This document shows, in pieces, positions 1 through 10,880 of a DNA stretch of 64,000 bases (positions within the stretch are counted from its first letter, which is position 1; each line of letters starts with the position of its first letter). This DNA is from Isoetes taiwanensis (Eukaryota; Streptophyta; Lycopodiopsida; Isoetales; Isoetaceae): contig JAJEKV010000146.1 in NCBI GenBank assembly GCA_021234155.1, positions 994,001-1,058,000 on the forward strand. The letters are read 5' to 3'. The position numbers were made by a program, and so were the translations under genes. The notes below the pieces were generated by a model. That model was not told the origin of the DNA and searched no databases. It was given only the letters and a program-made list of their open reading frames with translations.

Positions 1-61
1 GTCTCTTATCTATTTGAGCAATAACATAAAGTATTAGACATGCAAAACGTTGACTTCTAAA

Positions 62-2460
62 CACATGCAAATGATGTCATCGCTGCATGGTAGACAATGA
101 TTGAGAGAACATATCTATTTCACTGACAGGCTTCAACAATCTCCCTTCTTTTTAAAAAATGGTGATTCAAATTATGGGAGTGCATTTAGAAGCAATGAGC
201 ATTGCCTCATGACACATTAGGAATCTTTTAAAAGTATGGAGGGAGGTCAACCATGCAATGTGAGTTTTTCCTAACATTTGGTTTAGATCCTTGATACATG
301 TTGTATTTCACAACTTTGAGCTAGCTCGTCTACCTATTCTTCAATACCATATCTTTCGATGACAATACCATCCTTTATCTTCAATTGCGAAAGGCCTCAA
401 ATTTTAGTTTTCATCTTTTCTCTTATGTCAAACGGAAAGGGATTCTCTTCAACAATAGGTGCCCTCCCATCTTACGCATATCTTGCTCATCGTAAGCAGT
501 CCAGAATGAGAGGGAATGAATGACAAAGCCACCAGCCTCCTTTCACATCTCGCATTATGTGTCATCATTCTTTGCTAGCATGCCACCAAAATCCTCTTAA
601 ACTTTAGACAAACATCTGTTAGTTATAGATCTAAAATGCTGTGTGCGCTCAACAAATTTTGTCGAATAAATCACCTCTTTATTGTGCACATTGGGCATTA
701 TCTCAAACCATTGCAACATAGCCAAAGGTCAGATGATACTTTTTATAACTAGTTTGATAGACTTGTTAGTATCGCAAACTCAAATATTTCTTAGAGAATG
801 AACTGTATAAACAAATAAGAATTGGATAAATAGAATATATCTGGCAACAATCTTCCAAACATGCCATTGTCGTATGATGAACGACGATTCAAACAACATA
901 TCTATTTATCCGACAGACTCAGACACCAAATCACTCCATAGAAAAAGGCAACTTGGGATATGGATTCAAACGTCTATTCTCTAAAATAAAGGCAATACAC
1001 AAAAAAGACCACGACTTATAACCTATGACACATCTAGTGAAAATGAAAGCTATGTAACTTCATGGCCCTCAAATCTCCTCCTAATATTCCTTTCTTTACT
1101 AGTCTACTATCAATTGCATTAAAATTTTCGATGCCTCATTAACCATAATTGCATTTTCTTTTTAAACTATCATAGTGCTTAAACGATGTCATCACTGCAT
1201 AGTAGACAATGATTGAGAGAATATATCTATTTCACTAACAGGCTTCAATAATCTGCCTTCTTTTTAAAAAATGGTGATTCAAACTATGTGAGTGCATTTA
1301 GAAGCAACGAACATTGCCTCATGACACGCTAGGAATTTTTTAAAAGTATGGAGCAAGGTCAACCATGCAATGTGAGTTTTTCCTAACATTTGGTTTAGAA
1401 AGTTGATACGTGTTGTATTTCACAACTTTGAGCTAGGTCGTCTACCTATTCTTCAATACTATATCTTTCGATGACAATATGATCCTTTATTTTCAATTAC
1501 AAAAGGCCTCGACTTTTAAGTGTCTCTTATAATGTTCTACATGTCAATTAGTATATAAGAATTATATACATTCTTTTAAATGATCCCACCAATGTTTGCA
1601 GAAGGCTTATCATTCTTTGCTAGCATGCCACCAAAATCTTTTTCAAATTTAGACTAACATCTGTTAGTTATAGATCTAAAATGTTGTGTGCGCTCAGCAA
1701 ATTTTGTCGAATAAATCACCTCTTTATTGTGCACGTTGGGTATTATCTCAAATCATCGCAACATAGCCAAAGCCCAGATGATACTATTTATAACTAGTTT
1801 GATAGACTTGTTAGTATGGGAAACTCAAATACTTCTTAGAGAATGAACTCCATAAACAAATAAGAATTGGATGAACAAAATATCTCTGGCAACAATCTTC
1901 CAAACATGCCATTGTCGTATGATAAACGGCGATTGAAACAACATATCTATTTGTCCAACATACTCAGGCACGACAGGCTTCTGCTAACATCTTCACATGA
2001 AATTTAGCCAAATCATAGATCCACACATGGAAATGAGGTTTTCCACACGAAACTTACATAATTACAACGAAGTAGCGTCGGCCAAAAACATCAACCAAAG
2101 TTTAAAACTTAAAGGACAATCGTTAAATTCCACTTGGTCTACAAATCGCGAAGTTCATGCCCTGCAAACATATGATAGAAAACATCCATAAAAGGAAAAA
2201 CTAAGATCCTGTGTCACCAAATCACTCCATACAAAAAGGCAACGTGGGATATGGATTCAAACGTCTATTCTCTAAAATGAAGGCAATACACGAAAAAGAC
2301 CACGACTTATAACCTATGGCACATCTAGTGAAAATGAAAGCTATGTAACTTCAAAGCCCTCAAATCTTCTCCTAATATTCCTTTCTTTGCTAGTCTACTA
2401 TCAATTGCATTAAAATTTTCGATGCCTTATTAACCATAATTGCATTTTCTCTTTATACAA
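62..2460. repeat. Tandem duplication, about 1.1-kb unit, two diverged copies
   Basis: Two head-to-tail copies can be aligned by eye. Unit 1 covers about 62-1178 and unit 2 about 1182-2460. Shared anchors are 'gtagacaatgattgagaga' (about 90 and 1202), 'gtcaaccatgcaatgtgag' (about 246 and 1356), 'gcatgccaccaaaat' (about 575 and 1622) and the closing block 'tcaattgcattaaaatttt' (about 1108 and 2400). The copies differ by scattered substitutions, by a segment around 420-590 that is replaced in unit 2, and by an extra block at about 1972-2213 in unit 2. No coding potential is visible in either copy. I do not recognise the unit; it could be a piece of an old transposon. Confidence 0.75.
1972..2213. 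other. About 242-bp block present only in the second duplicate
   Basis: Unit 1 reads from 'gacagactcaga' straight into 'caccaaatcactcc' near 915-935. In unit 2 the same two flanks (near 1965 and 2215) are separated by about 242 bp. The block begins 'gacagg' and ends near 'cctgtgtc', so its ends are loosely inverted, and 'cac' lies at both junctions. That fits a small non-autonomous DNA element, but the terminal match is too short to be sure. Deletion from unit 1 is equally possible. A 64-codon ORF at 1997-2191 has no recognisable features. Confidence 0.35.
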
Positions 2461-3409
2461 CTATGATAATGCTATTATCGGTGTGTTTTTATGAAATCAC
2501 TAGATAATTTAGGGACTGGATTATCGTATCTTTTTTTCCGAGATACATCAACATGCATAGTTTAGAAGAGGTTAACTTTCAAATCAATGCCTTGTGGACT
2601 GAAATACTGGTATACAACATTTTTGGCCATCGTATAGTTAATGTGGAGTAATAGAACGTACAAATGTTACAGAATGGGTAGGCTTAATGTCATGCATATA
2701 TAAAATTGATCCCCATGATGTAATAGGTAATCACACACGATTATAATTGAAGTAATTTAAGAGGAGTTGTGTATTGCGACCATGTAATCATTAAGGAAAT
2801 ATTGTGAGCAAAAAACAATGAATGAGTAGTAAGTCTTCAACATCCAAATCAATGCCTTATGGATTCCAATATACATACGGATATGTTAAATAATCTCTCT
2901 CTATGTTATTCCTGTAGAAAGTTGTCTTGAGTTGACACTATTTCTGAGCAACTATGTATGCAAGATAGTAGATTTGATAGCCAACTTTAAAGCAAGGAAA
3001 ATTTTTATAAGGCTTCAAAGGCTTCTTATTACTTCGAAACCAAGACATTTTTAACTGTAATCTTGGCATCTTTGAAGGCAATAATTGCAGTGTTGGTTAT
3101 CAAGGACCTTGGAACATTTTCAGCAAGTGCAACAAAAACACAGATCCATTTTATTTGCTTGTAGTCCTGCTGGCCTGCACATGCCTAACATTCTTGGATG
3201 TATCACATACCTTGAGACAGAAGGCATATATCCAAGAATATAATGGTGTCCAACAACTTCATCCTCCTTGTCTAAACTATCACATATGTTTTGAAAGAGC
3301 TATTAACATTTTCCATCAGACTGATAACATAGACATATATTATTACCTTAGATAGATCTTAAGTAAAAGCTGGAAGATGACTTCATGCATTCTTGGAAAT
3401 TGTAGTATC
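2461..3409. other. Gene-free stretch
   Basis: AT-rich sequence with no recognisable coding region, RNA gene or element end. A short phrase, 'caaatcaatgcctt', occurs twice (about 2581 and 2846), which suggests another small duplication. Confidence 0.5.
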
Positions 3410-3414
3410 TCAAT
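3410..3414. repeat. Target-site duplication TCAAT (left copy)
   Basis: The five bases TCAAT lie directly outside the left LTR and are repeated directly outside the right LTR at 14477-14481. A 5-bp duplication is normal for LTR retrotransposon integration, and a perfect match argues for a single insertion event with both ends preserved. Confidence 0.9.
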
Positions 3415-4000
3415 TGTTTGGGGTCTGGGTTCGGGAACTCCTGGAAGACAGCCCTCTGTGAGGACCCGTGGATCTAACAGGAGAGTCCGGGGGACTATGT
3501 CACGCGGGATTTGCTGAAAGAGAAGAAAAAGAAGAGAACAGAACAAATGAAAGAAAGGTGATAAGCTTCCTTGATATCAATGATGAAAATACATGAGCTC
3601 TCGCAATAGAGAGAAAACTGAAAGGAGACAAGACTCAAAACTCATCTAAAAACTTATGAGCTAACTCTACTCATATATATAGTACAATGGCCTTGGGCCC
3701 AATATAGACTACCGGGATGATCGACCGGTCTTGGAGCTCTCACGGAAGGAGGCGATTCTGTGTGAATGTTGGCGGTGCCTCTTGAAGTGCCTAGAATCAC
3801 TGTGGCCGACGAGGCGGTGGACGGCCGTCACTTGTCCGAGAGGCGCCTCTTGGCGGGAGCCAAAGGCTTTGATCTGCGTGGCTCGCTTAGTCTTCTGTGG
3901 ATGCTTGGATGTCGACCCGTGGTTGATCGAGGATCTTTGAGCTTGACCTGGTCCGGCGTATGCATGAATAGTCCCCGCATCAGAGAGGCTGGGACTAACA
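3415..4000 (-). repeat. Gypsy LTR, left copy (3' LTR of the element)
   Basis: This 586-bp repeat is collinear with 13902-14476. Long blocks match exactly, for example from 'gaacaaatgaaagaaaggt' through the TATA region to 'ggcccaatatagac'. The plus-strand ends are TGTTTGGGG and GGACTAACA, giving TG...CA termini. On the coding (minus) strand a TATATATGAGT element lies near 3670-3683 and is a plausible promoter TATA box. Open frames here (for example 3731-4071) are not genes. Confidence 0.93.
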
Positions 4001-4010
4001 CTTCCCCACC
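4001..4010 (-). promoter_or_regulatory. Polypurine tract of the gypsy element
   Basis: On the minus strand GGTGGGGAAG lies immediately before the 3' LTR that starts TGTTAGTCC. Position and composition fit the plus-strand primer of reverse transcription. It lies about 95 bp after the stop of the terminal ORF at 4105. Confidence 0.8.
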
Positions 4011-4104
4011 AAACGACACTCGAGTGAAGAAAAGGAGGAAGAGTTTGAGGGCGGGGAAGCCATCGATCTGAAAGTGATCCTCAGGGAGTGAGGATCGGGC
4101 TCCA

Positions 4105-5607
4105 TTATGGTACTTGGCCGATGAGATCTTGGCGTGATTGAAGAGCTTGAGGTGTGTCTTGGCCAAAGGCGGGGATCAGCATCAATAAGAAAAGCGAGGC
4201 GTACCATGTCTTCAAGTGCGGCGTGGGCTCTGAAGAAATGTCTTGACACTCCATGAGGAGACAGTCACGAAGGCCAAAAGCACCGAGCGGCATTTGGATT
4301 CGGCAAATGAAAAATGGGGACGCCTGCCGATTTAAGGAGCTGAGCAAAATGCATTTGAGGGCAGCGCAAAATCCTGCTTGAAGATGGACAGAAGGATCAG
4401 GTGAGGTGGAGGCGTTCTGCAAGAAGGTGTTGAGACCATGAAGCGCATCCGCGGGCTGTTGCCAACCACGCTCATTAGCAATGTAGATCCAATTTGTGGT
4501 GTTGTCCAGAGTAGCACCTTCTTCCCAATGTGATCGGCGAACAAAACGTGGATCCCACCGGAGATCCGTCGAGATCTGAGGTGGTGTCCAGCCTGCATGA
4601 CCATCCATGACCTTGGTCCAAAAAGGAAGGCGCCAATCAGAAGTCAGGAACCTGGGGCGTGGAGGTACACCCAGGGAAGCATAGGGAGAAGGAACCATGC
4701 CCGTGGGCGTGGGTTCTTGGCGATCTCCACTGAATTGACTGACAAGATCTGGATCCAGTGCCTGACACCAGCGATCCCAAAGAGAAGCAGAGAGCTGAGA
4801 GTTGACAGGAGGGCTATCCCATCCTGTGGGGACCGTCTTGCTATCCAACAGAGCCTGTAACTGATTGTAACCAGCGAGGTGCTGCATATAGACTTGTGCA
4901 TAAGGAAGATCTTCGGGATGTCCGAGATACTTCCTGATTTGTTGCAGCGCTTCCGCTTGCCAGAGAGATAAATGATTTGCAAGCTCAGGCATGTACTCCT
5001 GATGAAAAGTTTGGGTCTGAGCAGGATCCGCAAGATAGGGATTGTTATCCTGAAGCACCCATTGCGCAGTGGGGTCACCCTGGAACAGTTGGCGTGGCCC
5101 ATTGCCAAAATTTTCCTGTGTATCACCCAGATAGAAATCATGAAAAATATAAGCCATGGGCTGAACCACGCGGAAAGTGAGAAAGTCGGGATCGGCACAG
5201 TGTATGAGATCAAAGACAACAAGGGCACAACACAACCCTTTGTCTTCGATGGAGAGTTCTGGCCAAATCCGAGAAAAATCAAGATCGCCGATGGGATATC
5301 CGCAGGGGGCCATCAGCTGCGTGCCACTTTGAAAGGAAGAGGTGGCGTCGAGCAACCACATAATCATGATAGCAGGAGGGAGCTGGGAAGTCCACTGGCA
5401 TTCTGTGAAGAATTGAAGTCTGGGCGTCAAGTTTGGTTTGAGCCTCATCCGCAGACTGAATAGCTTGCTGCAACTGTTGTTCGAGATCACGGATCCTATT
5501 GTCCTTTTCAAGTAGGAGGCGTGACTGGTCACGGACCCGCTTCTGAGAAGGATTGACCTGGGAGGAAGATTTCCCCGGTGTATTGAGACGAAGCACGGCA
5601 ATCTCAA
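4105..5607 (-). CDS. Terminal accessory ORF of the gypsy element, function unknown
   Basis: A 500-codon ORF lies between integrase and the polypurine tract, the position of env-like or other accessory genes. It is by far the longest open frame in an otherwise broken element. The first 70 or so codons probably read the wrong frame. A coiled coil visible in overlapping frames (5279-5614 and 5604-5843, with phrases such as 'RIRDLEQQLQQAIQSADEAQ') seems to run into this frame near 5390-5400. From there the sequence looks like a soluble globular protein rich in Trp, Pro, Asp and Gln. I see no signal peptide, no convincing membrane anchor, and no RNase H, chromodomain or envelope motif. I do not recognise the family. 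It could be an element-encoded structural or regulatory protein, or a captured host gene. Confidence 0.55.
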   Translation of the reverse strand: MRLPCFVSIHRGNLPPRSILLRSGSVTSHASYLKRTIGSVISNNSCSKLFSLRMRLKPNLTPRLQFFTECQWTSQLPPAIMIMWLLDATSSFQSGTQLMAPCGYPIGDLDFSRIWPELSIEDKGLCCALVVFDLIHCADPDFLTFRVVQPMAYIFHDFYLGDTQENFGNGPRQLFQGDPTAQWVLQDNNPYLADPAQTQTFHQEYMPELANHLSLWQAEALQQIRKYLGHPEDLPYAQVYMQHLAGYNQLQALLDSKTVPTGWDSPPVNSQLSASLWDRWCQALDPDLVSQFSGDRQEPTPTGMVPSPYASLGVPPRPRFLTSDWRLPFWTKVMDGHAGWTPPQISTDLRWDPRFVRRSHWEEGATLDNTTNWIYIANERGWQQPADALHGLNTFLQNASTSPDPSVHLQAGFCAALKCILLSSLNRQASPFFICRIQMPLGAFGLRDCLLMECQDISSEPTPHLKTWYASLFLLMLIPAFGQDTPQALQSRQDLIGQVP

Positions 5608-7320
5608 GCGTCATCGAGTATTTTACGTTTCTGCACCTCTGTAAGCTGATCTTGAAGAGAGGTGATCTGAGAGGTCTGTGTAGAAAGCTGAGCCGTCAAG
5701 GAGGCAACTTGAGCATCTCGGGCTGAAAGATTTTGAACTTGAGTCGAAAGTTTTCCACACGTTCGAAAGTACAAGGCATTGAGTTTAGCAATATCTTCAT
5801 CCTTGGTACTCAGGAGAGCAGCTTTGGACTTGTTGTGCTCCAAGAGAGTCTGAATTTCGGACTGGAGCTGAGCCTGCTGATCTGCAAGTTGGCTGACTTG
5901 AGCTTGTGTATTCTTGAGATCCGCATGAGCCTGTAAGAGAGCTTCATGCTTGTCTTGAAGTTTGGCCTCAAGGTTGCAACTTGGGCGATTGCGGCTTGAA
6001 GGTCTTGGTGTAATGCCCTCTGAGGCCTCTAGTGCCGTTGAACCCGCTCATAAGGCGTCTTGGGATTCCTCAGAACTTAAGTGCACAGCCTTGAGCATCC
6101 TGGCGATCTTGATACAACAAGCCCGGACGAGGGTGTTGTGGTGGTGGAATTGGCTGTGCCACGGTGTGGGAGGTGTGTGAAAAATGGTGTGAAGTGGATG
6201 GTGGAAGCGGAGGAAGAGAGCGGTGACATGAGTGTGGCCCTGTGGTCATGACCGAGGGGAAGATGGGCGTGATGTGCCAACTTGGTGATTGACTGGAAGG
6301 GGCCGAAAGTGGAAGTATGAGAATTTGGTGGTGTGGGAGGGAAGTAATGGCGGATGAGGGCTTGAAAGTGCCCTCCACGAAACTTCCGAGAAATGGAAGT
6401 GGTACCCGAAGGCGGTCCATTTCTTGGAGAAGACGATAGAACATCATTTGGGGCCAATCTATGTGGTGCTTGGAGTGTGTAGTGTGAAGGACCAGGTTAT
6501 AGAAAGGCTTATTGATATGGGTGTTCTTGATAGAATACCCGGGAATTTGCGCCACAAAAATTTTACAAAGGTCTCATGAGGCTTGTCGATATTGGCCGGG
6601 GCGATGGACATTGGCGTGATAAGCGAGTGCACCAAACTCTGTGACATCAATATCCGTATAGCGCACTCATGATACACAAGGAGTGTGCAAGGGAATATGA
6701 AATACCTTTAAATCAAATGTTGAGTGAATGAAATAGTGGTGCCATCGACCACTGTGGTGTACCCGCGGTCATAACAATATTGGCGATGAATCCGCGAATC
6801 AAGGGTGATTTGAGCCAAGTTCCATTTGAGAAAATTCAGAAAGTCGGTGTCGCTCAAATGACATCTTTATTGGGCCAACAAGGGCTTCAAGGAAAGTGGG
6901 CCAAGAAGGATACATGATGCAAAAAAGGGCCGGATCCTTGAGGAGCAGAGTTTGAAGTGTAGAAAATCGTGGGGGCAGCAAGTGAGAATGATTTGTGTAA
7001 CTAAGAGAGATGCCAAAGGCGGAAGACGAAAGTCGAGCAGGAGGATGAAGCAGAGGAACTAAAAAGGTTTGTTTTAGGCTTACAATTGGAGGTGAAGAGG
7101 TATGAAGAGGTGAAACAGAATCGCTGATGATGCTGTGTGTCAAGAGATGCGAAGAAGGGGATTGAGAGGCAAAAATTTGGCTAAGTCCCCAAAAACGTAA
7201 GGGAGAAACAATGGACCGGTGAGGATGAGGCGTGAAAGAAAGATCGGATGTGACAGATGGCAAAGGACACCCATTAATGTTACGGGCGTGAAAAGAAGGA
7301 ATGGCATTCAATCGCGGCAA
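5608..7320 (-). pseudogene. N-terminal part of the accessory coding region, frame-broken
   Basis: Upstream of the 500-codon ORF the minus strand keeps protein-like stretches in shifting frames. At 7320-6799 there is a frame containing 'FERHRLSEFSQMELG'. Around 6459-6700 short frames follow. At 6555-6070 a frame contains 'MMFYRLLQEMDRLR' and passes into a Ser/Thr/Pro/His-rich linker. At 5843-5604 there is a clear heptad region with 'QVASLTAQLSTQTSQITSLQ'. Read together these suggest one large protein of perhaps 900-1000 residues (globular N-terminus, Pro/Ser-rich linker, coiled coil, C-terminal domain) broken by several frameshifts. The single-protein model is inference; I cannot name a homologue. 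Confidence 0.45.
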
Positions 7321-7900
7321 CTCAAGTGGGATATCATTAAAAGGAATGTGTCAAGGTACCATGGCTAGATATGCGGCGGTAAAACAGATTCTCTTTTTAA
7401 AAGCGACCTTGCATTGCAACCACGTTGGTGATTTGTGTGATTGGTCCACGCCGACAAGGAGGTCCTCGGTTGGCTATATAAGATTTAACCGAGAGAAAGG
7501 AAGGCATCCGATGGCGCGGTAGATGGCTTCTTTGGTTTGAACGAAGATTGCACCATGCCGACGAATCGGGGAGTGGATCACCGTAAGATGAACTGCTCGG
7601 ATCTTCGGCTGCCACAACCGTGGCATTCGCATGGGCGGCTGGTGTGCGGGATGGCTGAACATCCCGACCGAAGACCAACGGGATGGAGGTGGTTACGCAC
7701 CTTATTTGGGATCCGGCAGAACCTCTACCATCTCCTCTCGCATCACCTCTGCTCCTTGGGAGTAGAGGGTTTTTCTCTTAGGACTTAGTAGATAGGGCTC
7801 GAGCCCGTTTTTTGTATATAGGCGGTGCCCATAGCGGAAATATTTGGGCTGCGCCCACATTTTGTAAAAATTCTCCACTATAATATAATCTACCGCCTTT
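7321..7900 (-). other. Spacer between integrase and accessory region
   Basis: No consistent coding frame. It could hold the leader, splice acceptor or promoter of the accessory gene, but nothing specific can be pointed to. Short ORFs on both strands look like chance frames. Confidence 0.4.
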
Positions 7901-9111
7901 CTAGTCACTCTGTCGTGGTGTTTGATTCTCGGAATTTTCTCGTGTTGGGATGTTCACTTTACGTGTGCTTTGAAATGCTTTGAGGCGAAAACCATTAACT
8001 AATGTAGGTAATGGAGTGCCATCTAATTCAGTGAGTTGGAAAACACTTGGTGAACCACTTGAACAATTTGATAAGGGCCAAGCCAGCGAAACTTTTAGTT
8101 TACCCAGGAAAATTTTTGTACACGGAATCATAAAGAAGAACCAAATCTCCTTGTTTGAATGTTTTTGTCTTCAAACGTTTGTCATGTAAAGATTTTTGCA
8201 ACTGTTGTCCATGAAGAACACGAATATAAGCATCCTGCGAAGTTCATCCAACTGATTTCTAATTGATAGACCCGTTCTTTGAGAGTTGGTGGTGGATTAT
8301 GAGCAGTAGCAGTTGAAACCCGAGTGTTGGAAGAATGAATTCAAAGGGCATGAGAGCTTTCGACCATAAACCAATTTAAAAGGAGTGTGACCCGTAGCAA
8401 TCTTGAAACAAGTATTGTAGGCCCAAAGAAGCGTAGGAAGTTTTTGTCTGCCAATGCGATGGGGAAGCGTCACAAATTTTCTTGAGAATGGTGACCGAGT
8501 TTTGTTGGTGCTTTTTACCAACCCATTGCCTTGAGGATAGTAAGGTGTGCTCTTGTGATGATGTATCAAGAGATAATCCGTCGGCTCTTTGATAGTATGA
8601 TTGATGAAATGAACACCACGATCAGCGACCCACTCAGGTGGGGCGTAGAATCAGCGTGATGATTTGTTGATAGAGGACTCTGGGCTGTGCTTTACGGCGG
8701 TGTTTGCTGGAAGTGCACAAGCTTCCGCCCATTTGGTGGCGTAGTCGGTGAGAACCGGGATGTATCGAGACACGAAAAAAGCGTAGGAGGGTCGATAGGT
8801 CCCACAAAGTCCATTCCCCATTTCTTTGAAGGGAAGTGGGCGTGGCGGCTGGCGTCAAGGGAAGAGCGTCACGGGCGTGCCCCACCCCACCCGGTGGCAA
8901 AGCGTCTGCGTCGGGCGTGGCGTGAGCATCTTTGAAGAGCGTGGGCCAATAATACCCGGCAAGAAGAATTTTTGCGTGCCGTGGTGTCACCATGAAAATG
9001 ACCACCACGAGAGCCCTTGATGAGCTTCTCGAACAATGTCCGGAACTTCATGAGGGAGAACTGGCGTCGAAGGATGGTGTCCTTACCTTTTGTAGAGATG
9101 TCGGCAACCAT
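7901..9111 (-). pseudogene. Gypsy integrase, frame-broken
   Basis: Integrase inserts the cDNA into host DNA. The N-terminal zinc-binding region is recognisable at about 9111-8900 with 'GGHFHGDTTARK' followed in another frame by 'ILLAGYYWPTLFKDAHA', the usual H-H...C-C context. The end of the catalytic core is seen at 8569-8297 with 'STPYYPQGNGLVKSTNKT' and 'LPTLLWAYNTCFKIATGHTPF'. Intact elements have Glu (the E of DDE) where this copy has Lys in 'GLVKSTN' near 8520, so even an in-frame version would be catalytically dead. The C-terminal part (8131-7901) includes 'WPLSNCSSGSPSVFQLTELDG' and ends in a stop. Several frame changes separate these blocks. Confidence 0.8.
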
Positions 9112-10880
9112 GGTGTAGTCCGCGGACCTCTCGGAGAAATTGATGGCGACGGGATTGTCGCCTTGGCGGAGAGAGGCGTCTCATCTTCCGGTGGAAGAGC
9201 ACCGTGAGGAGGTGCTGCTGAAAATCATGGAACCAATGTGGTGTTGCCGCGACTAAAAAGAGCTGAGCATCGGGGAAAGGCGCCCGAGACTCGGTTGAGG
9301 GATCATCGTGTATCGCGTGAAAGATAATCCGGGACGACATGAGATTTCCGGCCTTATGAAGCGATTTCAAAAGGAGCAAATTCTTGGAGAAGAAGGACCC
9401 AACGAGCAATGCGACCCGTGGGGCGTGGATTTGTTGATCAAATAGAGAAGTGCTTGGTGGTCCACAAAGAACTTGATTTGACTGCCCAAAAAGGTAATGC
9501 CAGGCGTTGGACCGCGAAAAAAATGAGACCCAAAGCTTCACGCTCCGGGGCGTAATAGTTGCGCTTCAGCGAATTGAGTTTAAATTTGGCGTAGCTTAAT
9601 TGGTTTATCAGTGTGCGCATCATATTCTTGAAAGAACAGCTCAATAGCAAACGCCGAGACATCGACATGAGCGTGAAAGGGCTTGTCCCATTGAGGAGGA
9701 ACAAGTACAGGTGCCCGAGTAAGCAAAAGCTTCATTTGTTGAAAGCGACTTCCGCCGGGAATTCCAAGCCCGGTGGATTAGATCACCCGTGAGTTTATGA
9801 ATGGGATCCGCAATGGGCTGCCGATCCGGTATGAAGGTGGAGTAATAATTGACCTTTCCGAGGAAAGAGCGTGTCTCTTTGATATTGGCTGGTGCTTGAG
9901 CTTTTAGCACACAACCGATTTTGGCGGGGATCGGTGGTGATTCACGCTTAGCGACAACATGGCCTAACAGAAGAACACGAAGTGGCCTTAAAGGTGCATT
10001 TCGAGGATTGAGACTAATGCGGACTCATCACATTTAGAAAAGACGAGTTCCAATTTATCCAAATGGTCAGCCATGGAACTCAGAGGCGAGAGAAGTCATC
10101 TTGAAAAATTTGCAAGAAGGGATTTTCCTTCATGAAATCATGAAAAGCGGACGGAGAGCATGATGCGTTGAAATGTTGAAGGAGAGTTGGATAATCAAAA
10201 GGAACCACCTTGTAGGCAAAAAAGTGCCTTACGGGGTGGTGAAAGTGGTCTTGAGTTGATCAGATTCTTTGATGGAGATCTGATTGTAGCGGAAGAAACC
10301 ATCCATAAAGGAGTACATCTCATGTCCGGCCACTTCTTCGGAACTTGGTGCGTGAAGGAAGGAAGTGGAAAATGATCACGCCCGTGGCACGATTGAGTTT
10401 TAGATAGTCTACCTGACGCGGATCTTACCATTGTGCTTAAGGGCAATGGCGATAGGGCTCACCCATTGAGAATGTTTGACCTCATAGATCAAACTGCAAA
10501 GCAAGGAGTTTGTCAATTTCGCCTTGGCGATCCGCGGTAATTAGGGTTGAGCACATGCATGCCGTTGCTACACCGGTCGTGCATCGATTTGGTAGGAATG
10601 GTGAGTTCCCCAAGCTTTTGTTGATTCCCATGAGATCTTTGTAACTCGGCGAAAATGTGTTTGAATTTTTGAAGGCGTGGCGGCCTGATACGATAAGTAG
10701 CGGAAGGTTTGTAGCAATCTGAGGACGGGTTGATTGTTGCCAACATCCACCATTTCGACTTGTGAGTCCGAATATGGGGTATGACCGATTATCTGGACAA
10801 TGTGTGCGAGGAGGTTGGAGCATAACGGATCGCGTGGCACTTGCGTGGTAAAAAAGAGAGGTTGCTTTCGGTGTCATCTA
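9112..10880 (-). pseudogene. Gypsy reverse transcriptase and RNase H, frame-broken
   Basis: The fragments match, in order, the plant gypsy RT. 'EIDKLLALQFDL' and 'EVKHSQWVSPIAIALKHNG' lie near 10510-10440. 'VDYLKLNRATG' follows at about 10400, the active-site metal-binding Asp region. 'AFHDFMKENPFLQIFQDDF' near 10150-10095 holds the catalytic Asp pair as FQDD instead of the usual YxDD. 'KETRSFLGKVNYYSTFIPD' lies near 9880-9830. RNase H is represented by 'LFLLNGTSPFHAHVDVSAF' near 9700-9650 and 'FFVDHQALLYLINK' near 9470-9430. Stops and frameshifts are frequent, so no active enzyme can be made. Confidence 0.85.

Noticed and set aside
3731-4249. Several ORFs on both strands in the left LTR
   Set aside because: They lie in LTR sequence and have no domain; the same DNA in the right LTR has different frames.
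4972-5463. 163-codon plus-strand ORF
   Set aside because: Antisense to the accessory ORF of the gypsy element and low in coding character.
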